From positions 1 to 61,803 of the forward strand of contig JACADY010000025.1 in the NCBI GenBank assembly GCA_013389115.1: DNA of 61,803 nt, given 5' to 3'. Below the pieces are notes generated by a model. It ran no database searches, was not told the DNA's origin, and was given only the letters and a program-made list of their open reading frames with translations. Shown in pieces: positions 17,894-26,660 of the stretch; position 1 is the stretch's first letter; each line of letters opens with the position of its first letter. The position numbers and the translations under genes were made by a program. This DNA comes from Alphaproteobacteria bacterium (lineage in GTDB: Bacteria; Pseudomonadota; Alphaproteobacteria; Micropepsales; Micropepsaceae).

Positions 17894-18345
17894 AGAGGCT
17901 TCATCTCCACATCGCCGTTGCCGATCTTGATCAGTCGGTCGCGTTCTACTCGATTTTGTTCGGCGCCGGGCCCAGCGTTCTCAAGTCCGATTATGCCAAA
18001 TGGATGCTCGATGATCCGCGCGTCAATCTCGCCATCAGCACTTGGAGCGAGGCGCACGGACTTGACCATGCCGGCATTCAGGTCGAGAGCGCTGATGAAC
18101 TCGCAGAACTTGCCGGCCGCTTGAAGGCGGCGGGGCAGGCGACAATTGATGAGACCGCGGCGCAATGCTGCTATGCGGTTTCCGACAAGAGCTGGGTCAG
18201 CGATCCTTCGGGGCTGCGCTGGGAAACCTTCCGCACCTTCGGCGAAGCGACGACCTATGGCGAGGTGGCGCGCGCCCAGACAATCCCGCCTGCCCAAGCG
18301 CTGGCGTGCTGTGCGCCAACGGTGGAGACGAAGTGCAACGTCTGA
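17890..18345 (+). CDS. arsI: ArsI-type C-As lyase (VOC dioxygenase; CadI-like)
   Basis: 151 aa. Starts MKRLHLHIAVADLDQSVAFY, with the VOC metal ligands at H5 (or H7), H60 and E112 and the substrate-binding cysteine pair C93-C94 in AAQCCYAVSDKSWVSDPSG. ArsI enzymes use Fe(II) and O2 to cleave the C-As bond of trivalent organoarsenicals such as methylarsenite. The CadI annotation is a historic synonym for the same family. The tail has additional cysteines (ALACCAP). Coupled to arsR by ATGA. Confidence 0.85.
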   Translation: MKRLHLHIAVADLDQSVAFYSILFGAGPSVLKSDYAKWMLDDPRVNLAISTWSEAHGLDHAGIQVESADELAELAGRLKAAGQATIDETAAQCCYAVSDKSWVSDPSGLRWETFRTFGEATTYGEVARAQTIPPAQALACCAPTVETKCNV

Positions 18346-18388
18346 TCCTGCGCTGCAGTTATCCCAACAACAACAAGGGAGCCCAGAC

Positions 18389-18925
18389 ATGAGCGGACAG
18401 GGAACGCGGGAGAAGCCCTATCAGGTGCTCTTCCTGTGCACGGGAAACTCGGCTCGATCGATCATGGCGGAGGCGATCATGAACCGGATCGGGACGCCGC
18501 GGTTCAAGGCCTATAGCGCCGGGTCGCATCCCAAGGGCGCCGTCAATCCCCATGCGCTTCAGCTGCTGCGGGCGCTCAAATACAAGACGGATGAATTCCG
18601 CTCCAAGAGCTGGGTGGAATTCACCGGCCCCGATGCGCCTCTGCTCGATTTCGTCTTTACGGTTTGCGACAATGCGGCCAACGAAGTCTGCCCGGTATGG
18701 CCGGGCCAGCCGATGAGCGCGCATTGGGGCGTTCCTGATCCTGCATCGGTTGAGGGAACGGAGGCGGTGATCGCGGCTGCATTCACCGAGACCTATAGGA
18801 TGCTGCATAATCGCATCGCGGTTTTTTGCGCCTTGCCGCTTTCAGGGCTCGACCGCCTATCCCTGCAACGTAAGCTCGATGAGATCGGCCGGATCAAGCG
18901 CGACCCGGACGCAACTGAGCCGTGA
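18389..18925 (+). CDS. arsC: Arsenate reductase, thioredoxin-coupled low-molecular-weight phosphatase type
   Basis: 178 aa from ATG 18389, with AAGGGA upstream; the longer frame from 18146 overlaps arsI and is rejected. The P-loop CTGNSARS gives CX5R (C17, R23). Downstream lie FVFTVCDNAANEVCPVWPG with the second redox cysteine(s), and WGVPDPASVEG with the catalytic aspartate. It reduces As(V) to As(III) in the cytoplasm. It is about 40 residues longer than the minimal enzyme because of a C-terminal helix. Confidence 0.9.
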   Translation: MSGQGTREKPYQVLFLCTGNSARSIMAEAIMNRIGTPRFKAYSAGSHPKGAVNPHALQLLRALKYKTDEFRSKSWVEFTGPDAPLLDFVFTVCDNAANEVCPVWPGQPMSAHWGVPDPASVEGTEAVIAAAFTETYRMLHNRIAVFCALPLSGLDRLSLQRKLDEIGRIKRDPDATEP

Positions 18926-18943
18926 GCGAGTCATAGAGATACC

Positions 18944-19618
18944 ATGACGCAGCGCTTGATGCGGCGCCTCTTCGCCGAGGTGATTGGTTCCTTGATGCTC
19001 TGTGCCACCGTAATCGGGTCGGGCATTCTCGCGTCCCGGCTTTCCGGAGGAAACGATGCGGTTGCCCTCCTTGGAAACACGGCGGCGACGGGCGCCATTC
19101 TCTATGTGCTCATCGCGGCGCTGGGGCCGATTTCCGGCGCGCATTTCAATCCTGCCGTGACGCTCGTGATGGGGCTGAGAGGCGAGATTAAGGCCGGCCT
19201 CGCGTTGCTCTATGCGGCGTCGCAGGTCGTTGGATGCATGCTGGGTGCCTGGCTTGCCCATGCCATGTTCGCATTGCCGATCGTGCAGGTCTCATCCCAT
19301 GCGCGCGCGGGTGGAAGCCAGGTGCTGAGCGAAGCGGTCGCGACTTTTGCTCTTCTGTTCACAATCCTCAGCCTGTCGCGCTCGCGCCCGCAATCGGTGC
19401 CGGCAGGCGTCGCACTCGTCATCACGGCGGGCTATTGGTGGACGGCCAGCACGTCTTTCGCCAATCCCGCAATTACCATCGCGCGGGCGATGAGCGACAC
19501 TTTCGCAGGCATCCGCCCGATGGACGTGCCCGGCTTTCTTGCAGGGCAGCTTGCCGGGGCGATCTGCGCCTGGATCGTTTGCCTCTTCCTATTGCCAAAA
19601 GAGGAGGAGCGCCTGTGA
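18944..19618 (+). CDS. aqpS: Aquaglyceroporin AqpS, arsenite channel
   Basis: 224 aa MIP-family channel with six membrane spans. The two pore half-helices carry HFNPAV (N69-P70-A71) and FANPAI (about residue 174). In rhizobial ars operons AqpS lets As(III) made by ArsC leave the cell down its gradient, replacing an ArsB/Acr3 pump. No ArsB, Acr3 or ArsA gene is present here, which supports that role. It starts 18 bp after arsC and overlaps the next gene by 4 nt (GTGA). Confidence 0.9.
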   Translation: MTQRLMRRLFAEVIGSLMLCATVIGSGILASRLSGGNDAVALLGNTAATGAILYVLIAALGPISGAHFNPAVTLVMGLRGEIKAGLALLYAASQVVGCMLGAWLAHAMFALPIVQVSSHARAGGSQVLSEAVATFALLFTILSLSRSRPQSVPAGVALVITAGYWWTASTSFANPAITIARAMSDTFAGIRPMDVPGFLAGQLAGAICAWIVCLFLLPKEEERL

Positions 19619-20049
19619 GCCGTTTTTTTCCGATCGTCATTCATCACAATCCTTCCTGCGGGACCTCGCGCAACGTGCTCGCGATCATTCATGCGGCGGG
19701 CTATGATCCGCAGATCATCCCCTATCTCGAAACGGGTTGGACGCGGCCGCAGCTCGCGGCACTGTTCGCCGCCTGCGGGCTTTCGCCCCGCGCGGCATTG
19801 CGGGAGACGAAATCACCGGCCGAGGCGCTGGGACTCTTAAGACCAAACGTTCAGGATGAGGCGATCCTTTCCGCGATGATCAGCCATCCGGTTCTCGTCA
19901 ACCGCCCGATCGTTGCGAGCCCCAAGGGCGTGCGGCTGTGCCGGCCGTCGGAGACAGTGCTCGATCTCCTAGACCGCTGGCCGCCGGGTCCGCTTGCAAA
20001 GGAAGATGGCAGCCTCATCCTCGATGAGGAAGGAAGGCGTGTCGGCTGA
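19615..20049 (+). CDS. arsC: Arsenate reductase, glutaredoxin-coupled type
   Basis: 144 aa from GTG 19615, which overlaps the aqpS stop; the longer frame is a shadow inside aqpS. It carries the E. coli-type active site HNPSCGTSRN (C15), and the C-terminal half shows HPVLVNRPIVASPKGVRLCRP with the arginines that bind arsenate. It is unrelated to the other ArsC in this operon and uses glutathione/glutaredoxin instead of thioredoxin. Having both lets the cell draw on two thiol pools. Confidence 0.9.
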   Translation: MSRFFPIVIHHNPSCGTSRNVLAIIHAAGYDPQIIPYLETGWTRPQLAALFAACGLSPRAALRETKSPAEALGLLRPNVQDEAILSAMISHPVLVNRPIVASPKGVRLCRPSETVLDLLDRWPPGPLAKEDGSLILDEEGRRVG

Positions 20050-20066
20050 AGCCGTGAGGTTACGCT

Positions 20067-20429
20067 TCAGGCCGTCAAATGACTGAGAAGGACGATCGTT
20101 TCGGGGAGAAGCCAGCCGCCAAGATCGATCACCCGGCCGGCCCGCGCATCCGCTTCGGCGGCACCGCGAAGCCGGGTCGAGAGTTCACCACCCTCAGCCT
20201 CAAGCTTTGCTATGATGCCCGCGAATGCCTGGTCCTTGTCGCGCGGGGTGAGCTGAGCGCGCAGGCGCGCCAAGCCTTCCCGGGGCCAGGGGCTGGCACT
20301 GAGAATGTCTTCCGCATCCATCGCCGGCGCGCGCGTGGCGATATAGGCCAGCGCCGCGGCGGCCGCGAGGCTCGCCACGCCCCAGGTCAAAAAACGCCGT
20401 CGGCCAAGCGCGGTTCGGGATGTGTCCAT
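20067..20429 (-). CDS. Small Tat-exported protein, possible GMC-dehydrogenase partner
   Basis: 120 aa with a twin-arginine signal (GRRRFLTWGVASLAAAAAL). The mature part (AEDILSASPWPREGLARL, ending RVIDLGGWLLPETIVLLSHL) resembles small proteins whose C-terminus reads GWxLxxTE and which are found beside GMC-type dehydrogenases; one such gene lies about 1 kb away (21382). The link is inferred from resemblance and proximity. It converges with the ars operon. Confidence 0.55.
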   Translation of the reverse strand: MDTSRTALGRRRFLTWGVASLAAAAALAYIATRAPAMDAEDILSASPWPREGLARLRAQLTPRDKDQAFAGIIAKLEAEGGELSTRLRGAAEADARAGRVIDLGGWLLPETIVLLSHLTA

Positions 20430-20598
20430 AATCAGAGCCTTTTAGCGTTGTCCCGTCGTAAAATAACGTGACGAGTTTACGCGTTCGGCCGAAATGGTTC
20501 TCCACCCCCTCTAAATAGATGGTCATCTCTCATCCCGACACGTCCTAGATTTCCAGCGAATCTAGGTACCCGCCGGGGGGCAACCAAGGAGATTTCGA

Positions 20599-21363
20599 AT
20601 GGTGCGCGCGTTGGTTTCAAAGGTTGGTTTGGCGGCTGCGCTCGTGTTGAGCACGAGCGTTCAGGCGCAAACGCCCTATCCGCAGCAACCCTATCCGCAA
20701 CAGCAGCCCTATCCGCAGCAGCAGCCCTATCCGCAGCAGCAGCCCCAGACCTATCCGCAACCCGGGCCGGCCACGGGGCAGCCGAATTTTCAGGCGGTGG
20801 CGCAGATCGAAGCACAGGATTTCGGGGTGCCGAAACAGGATCAGTTGCATCAGGGTGCGCCGCACGGGCCGACGCCGACGCTCATTCCCGGCGGTCTCGT
20901 GATCACGACCGAAGGGCTCTACATGCTGCTTCAGCAGGCGCGCGGTCAGGTGCTTGTCTTCGACGCGCTTGGCGGCTCTGAAACCTTGCCGGGCGCACTC
21001 AATGCGGTCGGCGCCACACAGGGTGGAACCTATCAGGATCAGATCCAGCAGCAATTTGGCCAGTATCTTCAGCAGGCGACAGGCGGCAACAAGAACTATC
21101 CGATGGTGTTCTACTGCCTCAGCGTCCAGTGCTGGATGTCCTATAATGCGGCGCTGCGCGCCATCAACCTCGGCTATACGCAGGTGCTCTGGTACCGGGG
21201 CGGCATCGAGGCCTGGAAAATGGCCGGCTTGCCCACGCAACCGGCACAACAGCAGATGCCGCAACAGGTTCCGGGCCAAATGCCTCAGCAGATGCCAGGG
21301 CAGATGCCCCAGCAGATGCCCCAGCAGATGCCGCAGGCGCCGGGGACCTATCCCGGGCAATAG
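20599..21363 (+). CDS. Secreted rhodanese-like protein with PQ-rich repeats
   Basis: 254 aa with a Sec signal peptide (MVRALVSKVGLAAALVLSTS, cleavage after VQAQ). The N-terminal mature region has tandem PYPQQQ repeats, and the C-terminus has PQQMPGQM-type repeats. Between them (about 85-215) is a rhodanese-like domain with FYCLSVQCWMSYNAALRA and VLWYRGGIEAWKMAGLP. The CxxxxCW site recalls the CXXCW proteins linked to PQQ-dependent alcohol catabolism, but with one extra residue. A periplasmic thiol or sulfur-transfer role is plausible; the substrate is unknown. Confidence 0.7.
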   Translation: MVRALVSKVGLAAALVLSTSVQAQTPYPQQPYPQQQPYPQQQPYPQQQPQTYPQPGPATGQPNFQAVAQIEAQDFGVPKQDQLHQGAPHGPTPTLIPGGLVITTEGLYMLLQQARGQVLVFDALGGSETLPGALNAVGATQGGTYQDQIQQQFGQYLQQATGGNKNYPMVFYCLSVQCWMSYNAALRAINLGYTQVLWYRGGIEAWKMAGLPTQPAQQQMPQQVPGQMPQQMPGQMPQQMPQQMPQAPGTYPGQ

Positions 21364-21381
21364 GTCCGCGGCTTCAACCGC

Positions 21382-22899
21382 TCAGGCGAACTCGCGCTTC
21401 AGCCTCTCCGCGAGGCGAAGCGCGAGCGCAACGATGGTGATTGTGGGGTTGGCAGCGCCGTAGGTGGGGAAAACCGAGCTTCCCGCGATCCAAAGATTTC
21501 GCATCCCATGCACGCGGCATTCCGCGTCAACGACGCTCGTTGCCGGGTCATCGCCCATCCGTGTCGTTCCCATGTGGTGGTGGCCCCAGGCGATGTCCTG
21601 CGGGAAGCGGTCGGCCATATGGGGCTGGAGATAGGCGATAGCCTTCCCGCCAAAGCTCTGCGCCAGCATGGCGAGGGCTGTGCGATAGTCCTTGAGGTCA
21701 TCATCGGAGAGGCGCCAATCGAGCTTGGGCTTTCGCATGCCCAGGGCGTCGCGTTTTCCTGTAAGCGTTACACGGCTTTCCCTGTTCGGCCGGGTTTCGA
21801 GGCCCGCGTTCAAGGGATGCAAGGTGAGCGGTCCATCGGCTTGCGCGTGGAGGGCGGCAATCAGTTCGGCGCGTTCCTTGTTTCCATACCATGCCTCGAA
21901 CCACTCGGTGAACTTTTTCGTTTCGCGATCAAAGCGGATGGCCGAGGGTTCAACGGTGATCAGTGTGCTGACCAACTTGTTCTCGCGCCTTGCCCTCTCG
22001 GAAGGATTGAAGGCAAGCCGCCAGCGTCTTGTGCCATCGATCCGTTCCTCAAAAAGCGGAGCGGCGAAGGCGTCCCTGGATATGGCCAGGAGGGCGGCAT
22101 AGCCCATCGGCACGGCGTGATCGGCGAAGTATCGCCCCACATTGTCCGCGCCATTGCCGATGCCGCCCTGCACGATTTCATCGCTTACAAGAAGCAGACG
22201 TGCGTTATCGATGCCACCGCAGGCGAGCACGATATTGCGTGCGGAGAGCTCTAGCGGCGGGGCGCCTTCTCGGCTAATCGTCAGTGTACGGATTGATTGG
22301 GCGTCTTCGGCAGCATTAAGCGCCGTCACGGTTGCGTTCAGATAGACAGTGATGTTGGGCGCCTTGTCGATGTCGGCGAAATAGACCTGACCGAAATTGG
22401 TCGGGGGGCTCATCGCAAAAAGACAGGGTTCAATCGGCGCATCCTTTGCCATTGGCAACGCAAGACCAAAACGGCGCGCATAGGCGTACGGATCATCCTC
22501 CGACAAGGGATCAAGTTGAAGGAGGCGCCGCGCGGCGGCGTAGTAGCCTGAAAGGTTCTCCTTCGTGATAGGCCAGCCGGACAAGGGAACAAAATCACGG
22601 CTCTCGAAGTCGATCGCATCCAGTTCGCGGCACCAACCGCCCCAATGCCAGGTCGTGCCGCCAAATGCCCGGATGCGGGCCTGATCGAGCGGCGCATAGT
22701 TCTGTTCGCCGAGGTCGCCGGCGGCAAGAGCCTGCGCCGTTTCGCTGAATTCAAGACCGCCGCTCTCCAGGAGAGCGATGCGTATCCCCGTGCCTCTGAG
22801 GGCGCGTGCCATGCTGATGCCTGCCGCGCCCGCGCCGATGATGGCAAGATCGGTGTTGATTTGCTCTTCGGGGGGAAGTGACCTGATGTCGATGAACAA
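21382..22899 (-). CDS. GMC-family FAD-dependent oxidoreductase
   Basis: About 505 aa if the TTG at 22899 is the start, which gives the family-typical opening MFIDIRSLPPEEQINTDLAI. An in-frame ATG at 23055 adds 52 unlikely residues. FAD-binding IIGAGAAGISMARAL lies near the N-terminus. FGGTTWHWGGWC follows, and the C-terminal GHHHMGTTRMGDDPATSVVD and NLWIAGSSVFPTYGAANPT are the catalytic-domain signatures of GMC choline/glucose/cholesterol-oxidase-type enzymes. It probably oxidises an alcohol or sugar. No secretion signal is seen in the chosen frame. Confidence 0.82.
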   Translation of the reverse strand: MFIDIRSLPPEEQINTDLAIIGAGAAGISMARALRGTGIRIALLESGGLEFSETAQALAAGDLGEQNYAPLDQARIRAFGGTTWHWGGWCRELDAIDFESRDFVPLSGWPITKENLSGYYAAARRLLQLDPLSEDDPYAYARRFGLALPMAKDAPIEPCLFAMSPPTNFGQVYFADIDKAPNITVYLNATVTALNAAEDAQSIRTLTISREGAPPLELSARNIVLACGGIDNARLLLVSDEIVQGGIGNGADNVGRYFADHAVPMGYAALLAISRDAFAAPLFEERIDGTRRWRLAFNPSERARRENKLVSTLITVEPSAIRFDRETKKFTEWFEAWYGNKERAELIAALHAQADGPLTLHPLNAGLETRPNRESRVTLTGKRDALGMRKPKLDWRLSDDDLKDYRTALAMLAQSFGGKAIAYLQPHMADRFPQDIAWGHHHMGTTRMGDDPATSVVDAECRVHGMRNLWIAGSSVFPTYGAANPTITIVALALRLAERLKREFA

Positions 22900-23135
22900 G
22901 GGGGACCACTCATGGTGCCGGTTGAAGACGCGCGAACTATAGTAAGGTCCCCCGCTCGCCCGGCAATGTGCCATTGCGTGGCACCGCGCCATTGGTGATG
23001 AATGAACGCGAGCGCGGCCCTGCCTTCGTGGGGACATGCTTTTCCAGGAAAACACTCTGGCGGGCGGTGGGCTGCATCTATAGGCTCGCGCCGTCTTTTC
23101 AACGGGCGGAGCCGGAGAATGATTCGGCGGACTAT

Positions 23136-25073
23136 ATGATCAAGCGTTTGCTCCCTCTTTTTCTGCTCCTGATACTTGCTCATGCGGGAAGCGCACGCGC
23201 GGAGGAACCCGTTGCGGCCGCCGCGCCGACGACGCCCGTGCAGTCGATGGAACTGCCGGTGCTCGACCCGGCCGGCATGCGCCTTGCCGACTATGCGCAG
23301 GGCCTGCTTGACGGGTTGATGCGTGCGCGGCTCGTGCCCGGCGCCGTGCTCGTCGTCGTGAAGGACGGGCGGGTCGTTCTGACCCATGGCTATGGCTATG
23401 CCGATCTTGCCACCAAGCGCGAGGTCGACCCTTCGCGGACGCTGTTCCGCGTCGCCTCGGTATCGAAGCTTTTGACCGCGACCGCCGTCATGCAGATGGT
23501 GGAAGAGGGCAAGCTGTCGCTCGGGGTGGACGTGAACACCTATCTTGATCGCTTCAAGGTGGGGAAGGAATTCCAGGAGCCGGTGACGCTCGCGCAACTG
23601 CTGACCCATACGGCGGGTTTCGACGACAAGTTCCTGCGCTGCTGCGTATGGCATGGGGGTGCGACCTATCCACTCGGCGACTATCTCGCGCGCGAAATGC
23701 CACCGCGCGTCTTGCCGCCTGGTGAGGTCATCGCCTATTCCAATCACGGCTATGCGCTCGCGGGCTACCTCGTCGAGCGGGTCAGCGGGGAGCGCTTTGC
23801 CGCCTACACGCAGGCGCGCATTCTTGACCCGTTGAAAATGTCCGCGACGCGCTGGGGGCTTGGCACCGCGATTTCGCCCGATCTTGCCGTGCCCTATCGC
23901 CTCGTCGGCGGCAGGCCCGTCGCGCGCGCGCTCGATGATACGCAATTGGGACCAGCGGCAGATCTCATCACAACGGGCGATGACATGGGCCGGTTCATGA
24001 TCGCTCTGCTGAATGACGGGGAGAGCGGCGGCGTCCGCGTTCTCAAGCCCGAAACAATCGCGCAGATGACGGCGACGCAATTCCGCAATGGCGACGGCCT
24101 CGATGGGTGGGGCTATGGCTTTCAAGAGAACACGATCAATGGCTGGCGCACGGTTGGCCATGACGGTTCCTGGGGTGGCTATGGCGCCTCGATGGTTCTC
24201 ATTCCTGAAGCGAAGGCCGGATTCTTCTTCGCAACGAACGCCGATTTCGACCGTGCCTTTTTCCAAGAGGTGACTTTCGCGATCGCCGCACAGCTCGTGC
24301 CGCCACGGCTTTGGGATGCACAGCAACTCAGCGCGGGCCCAGGACTCAGCGCCGAGGCGGTTGCCGGCACCTATCGCTCGATGCGCTGGACGCGCGGCGA
24401 TTTCATGAAGATCGACACGCTTGCCAACGAACTCGTCTTGCAGGCGGGGCCGGCGGGCATGCTTTACGGTCCTAGTTCCGGCCGCGCCGCGCCGCTGACC
24501 TTCCGTCAGGTTGCGCCCAATCTGTGGCGCGATGATGCAAGACAGGCGACGCTTCGCGCGATCACGGATCGCAAGGGCGAGCTTGTGCGCATTTCAATCG
24601 GCCAGAATGCGTTCGAGAAGGTGCCGCTCGTCCAGCAAGCCCGCGTTCAATTCACCCTGATCGGCGGCCTCCTTCTGTTGGGAAGCGGGATTGCGCTCGG
24701 CTGGGGTGTCTATGGGCCGCTGGCGCGGCGCTTCGGGCGGCGCCCGCGCAGCCTTGCCGGGTTCGACTTCCGCCTCATCGCCGTCCTTTCGGGCGTCATG
24801 ATCGTGGCCTATTTCCTGACGCTCGTGAGCACCTTGACGAGCGTTGATCCCTTCACCGTGCTTGTCGAGACCCCGCCCTTCGTCAGGGCGGTGGCATGGC
24901 TGCCCGTGCTGCTTGCGATCCTGTTGCCGGGCCTGCTCTATCTGGGCGGGTCGATTGCTTTGCGCAAAGGCGGGCGGCGGATACTGAGGCTTTTGTCGCT
25001 CGCGCCTTCCCTCGGGGTCCTCGCCACGCTCTGGTTCGCGTGGTTCTGGAACCTGCATCCGTGGGGGATGTGA
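23136..25073 (+). CDS. Membrane-anchored serine hydrolase, beta-lactamase class C family
   Basis: 645 aa from ATG 23136 (MIKRLLPLFLLLILAHAGSA, a signal peptide ending ARAEE). The serine-hydrolase domain has SVSK (S108, K111), YSNHG (about residue 201) and HDGSWGGYG as the third motif. It is followed by a beta domain (about 390-500) and four predicted membrane helices at the C-terminus. Relatives act as D-aminopeptidases, esterases or peptidoglycan-active enzymes, so substrate assignment is not possible. It ends 3 bp from the convergent dehalogenase gene. Confidence 0.85.
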   Translation: MIKRLLPLFLLLILAHAGSARAEEPVAAAAPTTPVQSMELPVLDPAGMRLADYAQGLLDGLMRARLVPGAVLVVVKDGRVVLTHGYGYADLATKREVDPSRTLFRVASVSKLLTATAVMQMVEEGKLSLGVDVNTYLDRFKVGKEFQEPVTLAQLLTHTAGFDDKFLRCCVWHGGATYPLGDYLAREMPPRVLPPGEVIAYSNHGYALAGYLVERVSGERFAAYTQARILDPLKMSATRWGLGTAISPDLAVPYRLVGGRPVARALDDTQLGPAADLITTGDDMGRFMIALLNDGESGGVRVLKPETIAQMTATQFRNGDGLDGWGYGFQENTINGWRTVGHDGSWGGYGASMVLIPEAKAGFFFATNADFDRAFFQEVTFAIAAQLVPPRLWDAQQLSAGPGLSAEAVAGTYRSMRWTRGDFMKIDTLANELVLQAGPAGMLYGPSSGRAAPLTFRQVAPNLWRDDARQATLRAITDRKGELVRISIGQNAFEKVPLVQQARVQFTLIGGLLLLGSGIALGWGVYGPLARRFGRRPRSLAGFDFRLIAVLSGVMIVAYFLTLVSTLTSVDPFTVLVETPPFVRAVAWLPVLLAILLPGLLYLGGSIALRKGGRRILRLLSLAPSLGVLATLWFAWFWNLHPWGM

Positions 25074-25076
25074 GGT

Positions 25077-25808
25077 TCAGGCCCAGCCGCCCGCCAGCGG
25101 GATCACCTGGCCAGTGATGAAATCGGCCTCGGGCGAAGCCAGAAAGGCGATGAGGGCGCCTGCCTCTTCCGGTCTGCCAAGGCGGCCGAGCGGGATGTTC
25201 TTCAGGATCTTGGCGGCCGCGGCGGGATCTGCCATCAATGCCTTGGGAAAGTAGGTCTCGCTTTCGATGAAATTGGGCGCGATCGCATTCACCTGAATGT
25301 TGTGGGGGGCGAGCTCCAGGGCAAGCGATCTTGCCAAGGCGTTGATGGCGCCTCTTGCCGAAACATAGACGGAGTAATTCGACAGTCCCCGCAGGGGCGC
25401 GGCCGAGGTGACGAACAGGATCTTGCCCGAGCGGCGATCGCGCATGTGCGGCACGGATGCCGACGCAAGCGCAAAGGGACGATAAACCAGCGCCTCATAG
25501 GTCGCATGCAGGTCCGCGGCCTTCAATTCGGCAATGGGCGTGCGCAATGCGGGAAATGCGTCGTTGCTGACGATGAGATCGATCCGGCCCAGCCGCTCCA
25601 GGGTCTCGCTGACCAGGGCCACGGGTTCCTGAGCCGATGCGGCGACCGCGTCGGCATGTTCGGCCTCGAAGGCAAGGCGCGCCTTTTCCTCAACGAATGT
25701 CTTATCCTGGCACATCACGGTCATCCCGTGCCGGCGCAGGACGAGGAGGGCGGGCGTGCCCAGAAAATGCAGGGCGTCGGTAACAATTGCCACACGGGTT
25801 TCAATCAT
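25077..25808 (-). CDS. Probable halohydrin dehalogenase (SDR-derived)
   Basis: 243 aa from ATG 25808. The fold is SDR, but the NAD(P)-binding TGxxxGxG is replaced by TDALHFLG (T10, F15, G17), matching the T-X4-F-X-G signature of halohydrin dehalogenases. The active site reads S135-x12-Y148-x3-R152 (SAAPLRGLSNYSVYVSAR), with arginine in place of the SDR lysine, the Ser-Tyr-Arg triad of HheA/HheC-type enzymes. VSNDAFPALRTPI and YRPFALASA also match this group. It should convert vicinal halohydrins to epoxides, or open epoxides with small anions, without a cofactor. An automatic annotation would call it a plain SDR oxidoreductase. Confidence 0.82.
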   Translation of the reverse strand: MIETRVAIVTDALHFLGTPALLVLRRHGMTVMCQDKTFVEEKARLAFEAEHADAVAASAQEPVALVSETLERLGRIDLIVSNDAFPALRTPIAELKAADLHATYEALVYRPFALASASVPHMRDRRSGKILFVTSAAPLRGLSNYSVYVSARGAINALARSLALELAPHNIQVNAIAPNFIESETYFPKALMADPAAAAKILKNIPLGRLGRPEEAGALIAFLASPEADFITGQVIPLAGGWA

Positions 25809-25927
25809 GGTCTTGACAGTCCTCGCGTTTGGATTGCCTCTCAGCCTCGCCAAGAGCTGTGACGTTGCCGTCGCCCTGGAAAGCCCTTATCTAAAATAGA
25901 CTGATTTGCCGAGTTGAGGAGCCCGCC

Positions 25928-26533
25928 ATGATTGAGTTTCCCCGCCTGGACGAAGGCGAAGAGAAAGAGAACAAGGGCGATGGAAACGCCTTTTGGGCCA
26001 TCCCCCAGGCGCTCTTCAAATCCCGTACCGTGCTCATCTTCGGCGAAGTGACGATGCGCATGGCCGAACGGGTGACCGCGACGCTCCTTGCGCTCGACAG
26101 CGACAGCGACAAGCCGATCAAGGTCATCGTCAACTCGCCGGGCGGCCATGTCGAATCGGGCGACACGATCCACGACATGCTGGGCTATCTGCGCTCTCCG
26201 GCCATCGTCATCGGCACGGGCTGGGTCGCCAGCGCCGGCGCGCATATCTATCTTGGCGCAAGGAAGGAAAATCGCTTCTCCTTGCCGAATACACGCTTCC
26301 TTCTCCACCAGCCGATGGGCGGCGTGCGCGGCCAGGCCTCCGACATCACGATCGAGGCTGAAGAGATCATCAAGATGCGCGAGCGCCTCAACAAGATCAT
26401 CGCGCGGGAGACAGGTCAGCCGCTCGGCAAGGTCACGGAAGACACCGAGCGCAATTTCTGGATGTCGGCGGAAGACGCGCAGAAATATGGTATCGTCGCG
26501 CGCATCGTGAAGAGCCTGCGCGATCTGGAATGA
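25928..26533 (+). CDS. clpP: ClpP-family serine protease subunit
   Basis: 201 aa. The ClpP fold is clear: VIVNSPGGHVESGDTIHDM, catalytic serine in WVASAGAHIYLGA (about S101), histidine in FLLHQPMGGVRGQASD (about H127), and aspartate in EDTERNFWMS (about D172). The usual GxAASMA is altered to VASAGAH, and no ATPase partner (clpA or clpX) is next to it, so this is probably a paralogue of the housekeeping ClpP. It has a charged N-terminal extension (EGEEKENKGDG). Confidence 0.85.
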   Translation: MIEFPRLDEGEEKENKGDGNAFWAIPQALFKSRTVLIFGEVTMRMAERVTATLLALDSDSDKPIKVIVNSPGGHVESGDTIHDMLGYLRSPAIVIGTGWVASAGAHIYLGARKENRFSLPNTRFLLHQPMGGVRGQASDITIEAEEIIKMRERLNKIIARETGQPLGKVTEDTERNFWMSAEDAQKYGIVARIVKSLRDLE

Positions 26534-26600
26534 TTGGAACGGCTAGCCGTCAATCGGAATCGTCACGCCGCTCTACTTTTATTAATGTCGCAACGTTTTG

Positions 26601-26627
26601 GCGGAAAACCGGTATCCACTTTTCCGC
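26601..26627. repeat. Short intergenic palindromic repeat
   Basis: GCGGAAAA and TTTTCCGC form a perfect 8-bp inverted repeat around CCGGTATCCAC. A degenerate copy (TTGCGGAAACCGGTATC) lies near 51776. Elements with this core are frequent in alphaproteobacterial intergenic DNA. Here it lies just upstream of the GH13 gene. Confidence 0.55.
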
Positions 26628-26660
26628 ACGTTGCTTGAGAAACACGAATGGGTGCGAGGG

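Noticed and set aside
20680-20770. Short regular repeats that could suggest a CRISPR-like array
   Set aside because: They are in-frame codon repeats for PYPQQQ inside a coding region, with no spacers; no CRISPR array was seen anywhere in the window.
22410-24326. Minus-strand ORF (638 aa) overlapping the GMC oxidoreductase and serine hydrolase
   Set aside because: It is out of frame with the oxidoreductase and antisense to the hydrolase; no coherent domain.
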